Of a stretch of 35,467 nucleotides of DNA, positions 1 to 8,747 are shown one piece after another. Every line of letters starts with the position of its first letter. Position 1 is the stretch's first letter. The notes under the pieces are model-generated. The model did no database searches and had not been told where the DNA came from. It was given only the letters and a program-made list of their open reading frames with translations. The position numbers were made by a program, and so were the translations under genes. This DNA comes from DASTBU01 sp035711845 (GTDB lineage: Bacteria; Acidobacteriota; Vicinamibacteria; Vicinamibacterales; 2-12-FULL-66-21), in NCBI GenBank assembly GCA_035711845.1, contig DASTBU010000147.1, forward strand, positions 1-35,467, given 5' to 3'.

Positions 1-474
1 CCCGGCGGCGAGAATGCCGCCGACGTCCCCTTCCTTGAAGCGCGTCCTGAGGAACTCTGTCACGGCCTTCTTCGCGCGATCGAAGCCTGCGCCAGGAACG
101 AGATGGTTCGTGTCGAACACGAAGATCCATGTCTGCCGTGACGTGGCGGGGGAAGGGACGACGGGGACCGCCCGGTCGTCGTCGATGGGAGGCCTGGAAG
201 TCGGAGCGGCGAAGGCAGGCTGGCCGATCAGGTAGAGCGCCTCGAGCTGCTGGACTTCGCCGTTCTCGAGGATCTCGAAGTCGCCGCGGGTCAGATCGGT
301 GACGAACCGGCCGGCTTCGTCGAACACGCGGACATCGACCTCGATCGCGTGAACGCCGGTGCGGAATGGCTGCTGTTCCCGGGGTGGCTGCTGCTGGGCG
401 GCGAAGTTCCAGCCGCACACTATTCCCGCCGCCAGAGTCATGGGCAGGAACCGGCCGACGAGGCTACGGCACAC
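1..474 (-). CDS. VWFA-related secreted protein, N-terminal part (cut by window edge)
   Basis: The reading frame is open from the left edge and encodes the N-terminal part of a protein. A hydrophobic leader is followed by a short beta-rich segment (VDVRVFDEAGRFVTDL) and then TWIFVFDTNHLVPG. This arrangement matches the N-terminus of the VWFA-related acidobacterial family and closely resembles the complete gene at 1364-4000. The metal-binding DxSxS motif of a classical VWA domain is absent; the equivalent stretch reads FDTNH. The start is either GTG at 474, giving a better signal peptide (CRSLVGRFLPMTLAAG), or ATG at 441. The GTG lies at the inner end of an inverted repeat. The product is probably exported. 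Its function is unknown and the C-terminal half lies outside the window. Confidence 0.75.
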   Translation of the reverse strand, partial: MCRSLVGRFLPMTLAAGIVCGWNFAAQQQPPREQQPFRTGVHAIEVDVRVFDEAGRFVTDLTRGDFEILENGEVQQLEALYLIGQPAFAAPTSRPPIDDDRAVPVVPSPATSRQTWIFVFDTNHLVPGAGFDRAKKAVTEFLRTRFKEGDVGGILAAG

Positions 475-555
475 ACGATGAACACGATGAAGAGATGAAC
501 ACGATGGCTTTTCTTTCGATCTCATCGTGAACATCTGTTCATCGTGTCCATCGTG
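474..555. repeat. Inverted repeat between two minus-strand genes
   Basis: Positions 474-491 and 538-555 form an 18-base inverted repeat with one mismatch, built on copies of GATGAACAC. A further partial copy lies at about 494-507, and the loop is AT-richer. The element fills most of the gap after the propeller gene and overlaps the possible GTG start of the edge gene. It could fold as a hairpin in the transcript and act as a terminator or processing site, but no T-tract follows. Confidence 0.7.
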
Positions 556-583
556 ATAGCCGTCGGCCCGTACGGATGCTGGG

Positions 584-1348
584 TCAGTCGATGTCCGCCA
601 CCTGGATGCGAAACTTCTTCTTGTCCTGCTTCTCGATCCACGCGAGCCTGCGGCCGTCGTTGCTCCATGCGGGCAAGCGCACATCCCTGGTCGCGTCGAT
701 CTTCTGCTTGCGTCCCTGTTCATCGAGCAACATCAGCCGGCCGTCTTGTGCGGCAAAGGCCATCGCATCCATCCCGGCAGGCGCCCAGCCGTAGGTCATC
801 CCCGGAACGAATGGCTCTCCCTTCCATTGCCCGATCGTTTCTCCTTTGAGGAGGAGCGTGATCACGAGGACGTTCGTTGACATCTGTCCGGCCACATCAT
901 CGATCGAGGCGCCCGGAGCACCGCTGACGCCCCCGCGCGCCAGATCGCCGCCCATCGGACGCGCAGTAGCAGACTCGTTCTTTCGCTGCTGGTCGATGCC
1001 GATCTCGAACGACGGCGTGCCCGGCGCGGCTCGGTGCGACTTCCAGCCCCAATACTCGCGGGCCCACTCCGGCTTCTCGTCGGACTTCTGGACCTTGCCG
1101 GACTTCACGTCGATCAATTGAAAGGTGAGCTCCATCGAACCGTCGCGCACGCGCTTCATCCCGACGACGTGGAGCTCGTCGCCGTCCGGGGACCAGGCCA
1201 GCTCCCAGGGCTCACCCTTGAGCTTGTCGGTCTCGACGACGGCGACGGTCGTTGGCGTGCCAAGCGTCATCTTCGAGGCGTCAGCGGGCGCGAGTGTCGC
1301 GGTGGCGCCGGGTGCCTGTGCGAACAGAAGTGAAAGCAGAAGCAGCAT
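584..1348 (-). CDS. Exported WD40-like (PD40/TolB-type) beta-propeller fragment protein
   Basis: The protein has 254 residues and begins with a short, very hydrophobic leader (LLLLSLLFAQAPGA), so it is probably exported. Two segments resemble TolB/PD40 propeller blades: LAWSPDGDELHVVG near residue 50 and LPAWSNDGRRLAWIEKQDKK near the C-terminus. The middle is glycine-rich and of low complexity. It is short for a complete propeller and may carry only a few blades. The gene starts 15 bases after the stop of the VWFA-TPR gene, so the two are probably co-transcribed. The likely role is an accessory binding or scaffolding protein of the periplasm or surface. No catalytic residues are recognisable. 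Confidence 0.7.
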   Translation of the reverse strand: MLLLLSLLFAQAPGATATLAPADASKMTLGTPTTVAVVETDKLKGEPWELAWSPDGDELHVVGMKRVRDGSMELTFQLIDVKSGKVQKSDEKPEWAREYWGWKSHRAAPGTPSFEIGIDQQRKNESATARPMGGDLARGGVSGAPGASIDDVAGQMSTNVLVITLLLKGETIGQWKGEPFVPGMTYGWAPAGMDAMAFAAQDGRLMLLDEQGRKQKIDATRDVRLPAWSNDGRRLAWIEKQDKKKFRIQVADID

Positions 1349-1363
1349 GGTGAACCTCGTAAA

Positions 1364-4000
1364 TCAGGGACGATTGCCGCGTTTTTCGAGCCGGGCCAGC
1401 CGCTCGCGCAGCTCCAGCGAATCGGGAAGCGCCGTGAGGCCGGCGCGGATGGCCTGGAGCGCCAGTGCCGGTTCCGAGAGACGCAAGTAGGCATCGGCCA
1501 GCGCGATGTGGGCGGAGACCATCGTGGGGTCCAGATGCGCGGCGCTGCGCCACGCGCTGATCGCTTCGCGCGTGTGGCCGGCGCCCTCGTGCGCCCAGCC
1601 GAGGAAGAATGCGGTCAGCGAGCTCTGCGCCTCGGCGTCGAAGGCCGATTGCAGCGCCTCGGCTGCACCGGCGAAGTCCTCTCTCGCAAAAAGCGCGAGG
1701 CCGCGCAGCGCCTTCGGAACGACGCCACGTTGATCGGCCAGTCGCTGAACCTGCAGCTCCACCTGTTCCCAGCGCTGCTCGCTGGCGCGTCGAGCCGCCT
1801 CGACCTCCGCCGGCCCTTGCGCGCGGCCCTGCAGCCAGCCCACGAACCGGCGGCCCAGGTCGCCGCCAAGCACGTCGAGCGGAGAGACTCGCTCGACGAG
1901 CGCATTGGGCACGTCTTCGGTTGCGACGCCGCTGCGCGCGGCCAGGACTTCGACATGGCGTGTGCGTTCGGCCACGATCTCACCGCGTGCTTTCACGATC
2001 GCGTGTGCGGTGTACTCTCCGGGCTCGATGCCCTCGAGCGGCATCAGGAAGCGCGCCTTCCGGCTCAACCCCGCGCCGTCCTGTTCCGCCGCCTGGAGAT
2101 CGGCGTCGATCGCCCTGATCGACGTCTCCTGTCCGGGCTTGCGGAGTTCGATGCGCACGTTGAGGTCCTGCATCTGGACGTCCGTGCGCGCGTAGGCCTC
2201 GAGGAGCCCTGACAGGCCGTCGCCGGTGAACGCTCGGGGCTTGACGGGCAGCGCGGCCAGCGCCGAGCCGAGGACGAGATCGCTCACAGCGACCTCCGGG
2301 CCGTCCAGCGGGCGGACGTCGAGACGGCGGTCGGCGCTGCCCGCGAGTCCGCCGGGCTCGCGGACGACCGCGCGCATCAGGTACGAACCTGCGGGCACGT
2401 TGAACTGCACGCGCCACGAGCTCGATCCCATTGAAGCGCCCGGCTTCGCGTTGGCGGGAAGCGGGATCGTGTCGGTTCCGCTCGCGACCACACGCCCGTC
2501 GCGAACGTCTCGCGCCACGAACACGACGTCGGCCGCATCGCCTGCGGTGGCGCGCACGGGGAGGTCGGCGTTGAGGCTCAGGACCACGCGGTGCCGTCCC
2601 GCCTCTGGCGCTTTCATCACGTACGTCGTGTAGTCGATCTTCAGCCCCTGCTGCACGAACGGAGCGCCAAGAACGATGTTGATGGCCCTTTTCTTGTCGG
2701 CCACCACCGTCTCTCGAGGGAGGGCGTAGCCCGTTCGGGCGCTGGCGCTCGCGCCAGGTCGCTTGACCTTGATCGAGACACGCCGATACTTTCCTCGCTC
2801 GCTGCGCGCGTCTTCGGACGGCGAAAAGCCCACCAGGTAGTAATCCCGGGCCTGCTCGGCGAGCAGGTCGAGGACCTTGTCGCTGCGGTTCCCTGCGTCG
2901 AGAATCAAGTTACCATCGGTCTCCACGGCCAGCGTGCCCAGGGCCGCGATGCGCGCCTGGATCTCGCTTCCCTGCGGGGTTTCCGTGGCGAACGCTTCGT
3001 TGAGCGGCGCCGTTCGTTGATTGAGGTCGAAGGGATAGAACACGCTGTAGCTCTGTGCCGCGGCCGCGGCCACGGACTCGAGCTCGCGCGTGAGATTGTC
3101 CTGGAAGAATCCCTCCGTGAAGAACACCACGGTCTTGCGGCCTTCGATATCGCGAAAGCCCAGGATGACGTCCGCGAGCCGCTGCAGCAGCTGTCTCGAT
3201 TCGTTGTCGGTGCGATTGACCACGGCCTGGGCGTTCTCCCGCACGAGTCGCCGGGAAATGGACAGATCTTCATTGCTGGCCGACGACCCCGGCGCCGTCG
3301 TGGCGCCACCCGCGACGCCACGGCCGGTCACGTCCCCCACTGCTTCGGCCGACATGCGCTCGATGGCGCCCATGACGAGCTTCTCGTCCCCCTGCACGAT
3401 CCGATGCGCTTCATAAATATTCATCGTCAGCTGGGGCGTGGTGACAATGCGCTCGTAGGTGCCGCGGATTCCCGCAAGGGCCTTGCTGACCCGCAGCTTG
3501 TCCGTCGTGAAATCGATTTGCGGCCCGGGCCCGGGGAGTGCAAACAGCGCCACGCGGTCGGATGGCCGCACCCTTGTGCGCAGGAACTGTTCGGCCGCCA
3601 GCCGCGCGCGTTGCTCGTTGCCCGGCGTGATGTGCTGTTGATCGAAGATCAGGATGTAGAGGTGCCCGCGCGGAAATGCCTCGTTCGAGGAAACCTCCGC
3701 CGTCACCGCCCGCCTGGCCTCGTCCACGTACGTGCCGGCGGGTTCGGTGATCCGCTGGAACAGCACGACCGGCAACCGCTTGCCGTCCTCGTACACCTCG
3801 ATCTCGTCGGAGCGGAGGTCGGTGATGGGCCGGCCGCTGCCGTCCACGACCCGGACGTCGAAGCGAACCAGATCGACGCCGGACTTGAACGTGGGCTGCC
3901 CGCTGGCAGGCTCCTGCCGCGCGGCCGCAGGCAGGACGCCGGCAGTGAGAATCGCCGCGACGAGCACAGAACGCAATTGCACGAAAGCCCTCCAGGACAT
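1364..4000 (-). CDS. VWFA-related acidobacterial domain protein with C-terminal TPR repeats
   Basis: The protein has about 878 residues. The ATG at 4000 gives a clear signal peptide (SVLVAAILTAGVLPAAARQ); a TTG at 4030 would add ten residues. The N-terminal half carries the VWFA-related fold: VDLVRFDVRVVDGSGRPITD, then the strand YILIFDQQH where a classical VWA domain would have DxSxS, then TVVFFTEGF. The motif is therefore degenerate and normal MIDAS metal binding is doubtful. A beta-rich central region follows. The last 130 residues form TPR-like helices (FFLGWAHEGAGHTREAISAW, AHIALADAYLRLSEPALALQ). The protein is probably exported and involved in protein-protein contacts. It is followed closely by the propeller gene. 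Family assignment is fairly firm; the cellular role is unknown. Confidence 0.85.
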   Translation of the reverse strand: MSWRAFVQLRSVLVAAILTAGVLPAAARQEPASGQPTFKSGVDLVRFDVRVVDGSGRPITDLRSDEIEVYEDGKRLPVVLFQRITEPAGTYVDEARRAVTAEVSSNEAFPRGHLYILIFDQQHITPGNEQRARLAAEQFLRTRVRPSDRVALFALPGPGPQIDFTTDKLRVSKALAGIRGTYERIVTTPQLTMNIYEAHRIVQGDEKLVMGAIERMSAEAVGDVTGRGVAGGATTAPGSSASNEDLSISRRLVRENAQAVVNRTDNESRQLLQRLADVILGFRDIEGRKTVVFFTEGFFQDNLTRELESVAAAAAQSYSVFYPFDLNQRTAPLNEAFATETPQGSEIQARIAALGTLAVETDGNLILDAGNRSDKVLDLLAEQARDYYLVGFSPSEDARSERGKYRRVSIKVKRPGASASARTGYALPRETVVADKKRAINIVLGAPFVQQGLKIDYTTYVMKAPEAGRHRVVLSLNADLPVRATAGDAADVVFVARDVRDGRVVASGTDTIPLPANAKPGASMGSSSWRVQFNVPAGSYLMRAVVREPGGLAGSADRRLDVRPLDGPEVAVSDLVLGSALAALPVKPRAFTGDGLSGLLEAYARTDVQMQDLNVRIELRKPGQETSIRAIDADLQAAEQDGAGLSRKARFLMPLEGIEPGEYTAHAIVKARGEIVAERTRHVEVLAARSGVATEDVPNALVERVSPLDVLGGDLGRRFVGWLQGRAQGPAEVEAARRASEQRWEQVELQVQRLADQRGVVPKALRGLALFAREDFAGAAEALQSAFDAEAQSSLTAFFLGWAHEGAGHTREAISAWRSAAHLDPTMVSAHIALADAYLRLSEPALALQAIRAGLTALPDSLELRERLARLEKRGNRP

Positions 4001-4287
4001 GACCCGTTTAACAGTTGATTTTACCCCCAAGCCGGGCCCCCGGAAGACAGTCGATCAACCAGCCCGGAGGGGTAGTTCCGACAAGGAACGCAGGCAAAAC
4101 AGGCAGCGGAGGGGTTCGAACGGGGCGGACGGAACTCGCGAGATCGGATGACAGGATGGGCAGGAAGAAGGGATCGTTCTGTTTCGCGGGTTGCGCCGGA
4201 GCCTGTCCCGCTAACACGAAAAATCTTCAGAAACCCCGTCATCATGGTCATCGCATCGTACCCATCGTGCCGGCCGTGAGCCCGTTC
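4001..4287. other. Intergenic region without a gene
   Basis: This 287-base gap lies between the stop of the upstream sulfatase-fold gene and the start of the VWFA-TPR gene. Short related words recur, such as GATGACAGGATGGGCAGG near 4146 and ATCATGGTCATCGCATCG near 4240. They resemble the other intergenic repeat patches but are degenerate. No convincing promoter or conserved small reading frame was seen. Confidence 0.4.
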
Positions 4288-6498
4288 TCAGCGCTGCCTG
4301 CGAACCGCCTCGGCCTTGACCGCCGCCGCCTTCTGCGGCTCCCCGAACATGGTCCAGAGCTGAGCCGCCAGATCGTAGGCCTCGGGGGTCGGGGAGGTGC
4401 GGAGCATCGTGGCAATCGCCTGCTCGGCCTCGGCATCGCGTCCGGTCGCCCGGTAGAGCATCGCCTGGCCGGCGCGGGCGCGGTTGTTGTTCGGGAAGAC
4501 GGCCAGTTCGGCGGCGAAGAACGACTCGGCTTCCCGGTAGCGCTCCAGCCGCGCCAGCGAATCGGCGATGTAGTAGTTGACGTCCGGGACCTTGACGGTG
4601 CGGCTGGCGAGCGCGTCGCGCGCCTTCATGAAATGCGGGAGCGCGGAGGCGTACTGCCCCTGCTTGTACAAGAGCCGGCCTTCGATCAATTCTTGCGCGG
4701 GCAGCGTGGGGTCAATTTCTTGCGCGAGCTGTGCCTCACGTCGCGCCGCTTCGGTGTCGCCGCGCTCCAGGGCAATCCTGGCCAGCAACTCGTGTGCGGC
4801 CGCGGGCGCGACGGCCACGGCGAGCTCGGCGTGCGCGCGGGCCTCGTCCAGTTTTCCCAGCTGAAACAATCCTGCCGCGGCCCCTGTGAGGCTCGAGGCG
4901 TTCTGCGGGTTGCTCTTGATGCCTTCCTTGTACGCCGCCACGGCATCCGCCGTTCGCCCCAGGCGCTCGTACATGTTGGCGAGCTGCACCCAGACGTCGG
5001 TCATCTGGGGATCGGTCCGAAGCAGGTCGCGCATAGCGGCGGCCGCTTCGGCGAACTGGCGCTCGCCGGCGAGATCGGTCGCCTGCTTGTATTTCTTCAG
5101 CACGTCGATCTTGTCTTTCGGATCCGGCAGCTCTTCACCCGGGACGCCCAGCGACGCGCCGGTCTGTGTGCCCACGTAACCGAGCGCCGCCAGCCTCTGA
5201 CGATCCTGCTCGGACACCGCCGATGGCGCCTGGATCCGGGCGTCCGCCATCAGCTTCTCCAGCATGCGCCGCATCGCGTCGCGCACCTGCGTGCGCTCGG
5301 CCGCGACGGACGACGTCTCGGCGGGGTCCTTGACGATGTCGTACAGCTCGTCGCGAGGGGCACGGATGAACCGGTAGCGCGCGTCTCCGATCGCGTAAAG
5401 CTCGCTCCAGCCGAAGTGATAACGGGGCGACATCGCCTCGGCATAGATTCCTGTTTCGCTCACACGTCCAGTTCCCTCCAGCAGAGGTTCGAGCGACCTG
5501 CCGCGCCACTCGCCGGGCGCCGTCGCGCCTGTCAGGTCGAGGATCGTGGGCAAGAGGTCGATGTGCTGCACCGGGTCGGGGACGCGTCTGTTCCCCCCGC
5601 GCGAGCGCGGGAGCTTGACGACGAGCGGGACCTGAATCGTTTCGCGGTAGAGGAAGATGCCGTGCTCGTCTTCGCCGTGGTCGCCAAGCCCCTCGCCGTG
5701 GTCCGAGAGGAGGATGATCGTCGCGCGGTCGTAGAGGTCCTTCTGGCGCAGGTGCTCGAGTAGGGCTCCGACGATGGAATCCGAGTAGTCCACCTCCCCG
5801 TCGTACGGATTCTTTCCCGCATACTGCGGAGGCGGCGAGTACGGGCGGTGGGGCTCGTAGATGTGCACGAAAAGGAAGAAGCGGGAAGACTCCTGCTGGT
5901 CGACCCACCGGATGGCGGCCGCAACCGTTTCTGCACCAGGCCGTTGCACCTGCCCGAGCGGCAGATCCGGCGATGCCGGCGGCAGGTCATCGTCGTAGCG
6001 ATCGAAGCCGTCGGCAAAACCTGTCTGCTTGCGCAGCACGTACGCAGAGACGAACCCGCCGGTCGCGTATCCCTGATCGCGCAGCGCGTGCTGGATCAAG
6101 CGCTGGCCGTCCTTCAGCGAGAATCCGATGTTGTCGCGCACACCATGCTCGAAGGGGAGCTGCCCCGAGAACATCGACGTGTGGGAGGGAAGCGTCTGCG
6201 GCGAGTGTGCGTAGGCCTTCTCGAACAGCACGCCGTCGGCCACCAGCCGATCGATCTGTGGAGTGCTCGTTCCTTTGTATCCATAGGCGGGCAGCCGGTC
6301 CGCCCGGAGCGTGTCGATGGAGATCAGGATGATCGGTCCGTCCGCGCTACCGGTGCGCGACGGCCAGAAGAACCAGGCTGTGGCCGAGACGAGCGCGACG
6401 GCTCCGATCAGGGCAATCATGCCGACGGCCCCGCGCCGCCCGCTCTGGGGCGCCGGCGCCGCCTTGAGCGCAACGGGTTTTCGTTTCGATCGTCCCAA
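4288..6498 (-). CDS. Membrane-anchored sulfatase-fold (alkaline phosphatase superfamily) protein with TPR repeats
   Basis: The protein has 736 residues. A basic N-terminus is followed by one membrane segment at about residues 27-45 (MIALIGAVALVSATAWFFW), so the catalytic domain probably faces the periplasm. Residues 55 to about 400 show the sulfatase/PF00884 fold: ILISIDTLRADRLPAYG (D62), LPSHTSMFSG, HIYEPHRPY, LLSDHGEGLGDHGEDEHG (D266, H267) and YAEAMSPRYHFGW. The position of the formylglycine Cys/Ser in true sulfatases is Thr102 (TLPSH), and the usual Arg is His. That pattern fits phosphotransferase or phosphodiesterase members better than sulfate-ester hydrolysis. The C-terminal half carries several TPRs (VWVQLANMYERLGRTADAVA). 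The start is a TTG with AAAGGA about 12 bases upstream. It lies 44 bases after a paralogous gene, so the two are likely one operon. Confidence 0.85.
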   Translation of the reverse strand: MGRSKRKPVALKAAPAPQSGRRGAVGMIALIGAVALVSATAWFFWPSRTGSADGPIILISIDTLRADRLPAYGYKGTSTPQIDRLVADGVLFEKAYAHSPQTLPSHTSMFSGQLPFEHGVRDNIGFSLKDGQRLIQHALRDQGYATGGFVSAYVLRKQTGFADGFDRYDDDLPPASPDLPLGQVQRPGAETVAAAIRWVDQQESSRFFLFVHIYEPHRPYSPPPQYAGKNPYDGEVDYSDSIVGALLEHLRQKDLYDRATIILLSDHGEGLGDHGEDEHGIFLYRETIQVPLVVKLPRSRGGNRRVPDPVQHIDLLPTILDLTGATAPGEWRGRSLEPLLEGTGRVSETGIYAEAMSPRYHFGWSELYAIGDARYRFIRAPRDELYDIVKDPAETSSVAAERTQVRDAMRRMLEKLMADARIQAPSAVSEQDRQRLAALGYVGTQTGASLGVPGEELPDPKDKIDVLKKYKQATDLAGERQFAEAAAAMRDLLRTDPQMTDVWVQLANMYERLGRTADAVAAYKEGIKSNPQNASSLTGAAAGLFQLGKLDEARAHAELAVAVAPAAAHELLARIALERGDTEAARREAQLAQEIDPTLPAQELIEGRLLYKQGQYASALPHFMKARDALASRTVKVPDVNYYIADSLARLERYREAESFFAAELAVFPNNNRARAGQAMLYRATGRDAEAEQAIATMLRTSPTPEAYDLAAQLWTMFGEPQKAAAVKAEAVRRQR

Positions 6499-6542
6499 CT
6501 GTTTTCACATCCTTTCTTCCGCTCCGTCCGCTGAGCGTCTCA

Positions 6543-8696
6543 TCACCGCAGCAACCCTGCGAGCCTGTCGATCTCCCGACCGTACAACGCGCGCGGTGCG
6601 GTCCGTACGAACTGGTCGACATACGGCCGCGCCTCGGACATGCGGCCCGCGTTCACCAGCTCGGTTGCCAGGTTGAACAGCGCGTCGTAGTTCGTGCGAT
6701 CGAGCTCCACGGCACGACGCCAGTACTCGATGGCCGCATCGGGTTGCCCGGTCTGCAGCGCCACGACGCCGAGGCCGGCCTGCGCGCGTGACGAGCGTGG
6801 ATCGTTCGCGGCGGCTCGGGTGAACGCATCGCGGGCTCCGCTCAGGTCGTCGAGCTGCAGGTATATCGTGCCGAGATTCTCGGACGCATACGCATCTCGC
6901 GGATTGGATTTCAGGATTCGCTCGAAAACCGCTCTCGCATCCGGAGCCCGCCCGGCGCGCGCGTACGCGATGCCCAGCGCGTTCAGGGCCTCGGCGTTCC
7001 CGGGATCGGCCTTGACGACGCGTTCCAGTATCGAGATCGATTCACCGGCCGCGCCGGTTTCCGCAAGGTAGGTCCCGAGCCTCACCTCGATTTCGATGTC
7101 GGGCCCGTTCTTCTCGAGCGCCTGGCGCAACGTGGCAATGGCATCGGACGTTGCCCCGTTCTCCCACTGGATGAAGGCGAGCCGCCTGTAGGCCAGCCCC
7201 ATGTCCGGCCGGCGCGCAATCACCTGTCGATAGGCCTCGATCGCCTGCGGGACCTGCCGGGCGCGGTGCAGCTCTATGCCTCGAATCATCAGCCGATCCA
7301 CGTCGATGAGGCGCTTCGGGTCGTCCTGCTCCCGGTACTGCGCCTTGCGCGGCGCCGAGCCGGACAGGTAGCCGAGCGATTCCAGCCGCGCGCGGGCTTC
7401 ACGAGTCTCTTCGGTCTGCTCGCCCGGCAGTCGAGCGTTCAACGACTCCAGGCGCGCAGCCAGTTCGCGGACCCGGCCGTCCGTTCCACGTGCGAGATTC
7501 TGCGCCTCGCGCGGATCTGCTTCGAGGTCGTACAACTCTTCGATCGGGAGGTCGATGTATTTCTCCCGTCCGTCGATGACCCCGCGCAGCGGCGCCCACC
7601 CGCGCTTGAGCATGGCCGTCATCGCTTCGAAGTACGATGGCCGTGGCTCGTCGCCCGCCGTCAGCAATGTCCTGCCCTGCAGGCCTCCGGGCAGCGCCAA
7701 GCCGGCCAGGTCGCTGATGGTCGGAAGGATGTCGATGTGCCGGACGGGAACGTCGCTGACAACCCCATCCGTCCGGGTCGAAACGCCGCCGCCGACCTGC
7801 GCGAGGATCAACGGCACTCGCAGCGTGGATTCGTAGGCAAAGATGCCGTGCGTCGCCTCGCCGTGATCACCGAGCCCTTCCCCGTGGTCGGCGGTGACCA
7901 CGATCGTTGTCGGGCGCGAGCTCTGCCTGGCGAGATCCAGAAGGGGACCGAGCGCGTAATCGACGTAGGCAACCTCTCCCGCATAGGGGTCTTCCCGATA
8001 CCGCGAGTCAAAGGGTGCCGGCGGATCGTAAGACGAATGCGGATCGAATACGTGAACCCAGGCGAGCCACGCCCCTTGCTGCTGCTCGACCCATTGGCGG
8101 GCCCTCGCAACGACCTCTTCCGCGCGCCGTTCCGAGAAAGCGAAGTCGTCCTGCACCACATCCCGCCCCCCGACATCGTCGTAAACATCGAACCCCTGCG
8201 CCAGACCGAACCGGCGGTCCACGGGGAACGCGCCAACGAACGCACCGGTCGCAAACCCCTTGTCTTTCGCGAGCTCCGCCAGCGTGACCTCGGAGTCGTC
8301 CAGACGGAAGCCTGCGTTGTCGCGAACACCGTGCTGATAGGGATAGCGGCCGGTCATGATGCTGGCGTGCGACGGGAGCGTGACGACTGCATGAGCGTGC
8401 GCAAATGTGAACCGGATCCCGTCGCGGGCCAGCGCATCGAGATTTGGAGTGGCGACCCGGCCGCCATAGATGCCCAGCCCATCCTCTCGAAGTGTGTCGA
8501 TTGTGACGATAAGGAAATTCTGTCCGGCTTCGCGCGTGAACCCCGGGATACCTGGCGATTGGCTGCGCAGCCAAATCCAGGCGGCCAGGGCCACAAGTGC
8601 TGCCAGGACAATAAGAAACGAGGATGAGCTCGTGCGCGGGCTCGTAGATTGCACCGGGTTGGCCCGAGGCCGCACACGATCAGATTTCTTCGTCAC
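6543..8696 (-). CDS. Membrane-anchored sulfatase-fold protein with TPR repeats (paralogue of the downstream gene)
   Basis: The protein has 717 residues and the same plan as its neighbour: a single membrane segment at residues 26-43 (SFLIVLAALVALAAWIWL), a sulfatase-fold domain, then C-terminal TPRs (AEALNALGIAYARAGRAPDA, AYASENLGTIYLQLDDLSGA). Metal-ligand motifs are FLIVTIDTLRED (D67) and VTADHGEGLGDHGEATHG (D270, H271, H283). The nucleophile position is again Thr106 (TLPSHASIMTG), not Cys or Ser, so no formylglycine can form. Likely chemistry is cleavage or transfer of a phosphoester at the outer face of the inner membrane; the substrate is unknown. The start is GTG. Upstream on the minus strand lies TATACT near 8732, a possible -10 element. 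The gene is transcribed divergently from a lipoprotein gene 51 bases away. Confidence 0.85.
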   Translation of the reverse strand: MTKKSDRVRPRANPVQSTSPRTSSSSFLIVLAALVALAAWIWLRSQSPGIPGFTREAGQNFLIVTIDTLREDGLGIYGGRVATPNLDALARDGIRFTFAHAHAVVTLPSHASIMTGRYPYQHGVRDNAGFRLDDSEVTLAELAKDKGFATGAFVGAFPVDRRFGLAQGFDVYDDVGGRDVVQDDFAFSERRAEEVVARARQWVEQQQGAWLAWVHVFDPHSSYDPPAPFDSRYREDPYAGEVAYVDYALGPLLDLARQSSRPTTIVVTADHGEGLGDHGEATHGIFAYESTLRVPLILAQVGGGVSTRTDGVVSDVPVRHIDILPTISDLAGLALPGGLQGRTLLTAGDEPRPSYFEAMTAMLKRGWAPLRGVIDGREKYIDLPIEELYDLEADPREAQNLARGTDGRVRELAARLESLNARLPGEQTEETREARARLESLGYLSGSAPRKAQYREQDDPKRLIDVDRLMIRGIELHRARQVPQAIEAYRQVIARRPDMGLAYRRLAFIQWENGATSDAIATLRQALEKNGPDIEIEVRLGTYLAETGAAGESISILERVVKADPGNAEALNALGIAYARAGRAPDARAVFERILKSNPRDAYASENLGTIYLQLDDLSGARDAFTRAAANDPRSSRAQAGLGVVALQTGQPDAAIEYWRRAVELDRTNYDALFNLATELVNAGRMSEARPYVDQFVRTAPRALYGREIDRLAGLLR

Positions 8697-8747
8697 GACG
8701 GGGGCCTGGCAAGACGGGCATCAAGAAGTATAGGTCGATATTTCACA

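Noticed and set aside
4015..5763. A 582-codon open frame antisense to the first sulfatase-fold gene
   Set aside because: The minus-strand gene has clear catalytic motifs and TPRs. The antisense product is compositionally biased and without motifs.
4288..8696. True formylglycine sulfatases
   Set aside because: The essential Cys/Ser is Thr in both proteins, and the following Arg is His.
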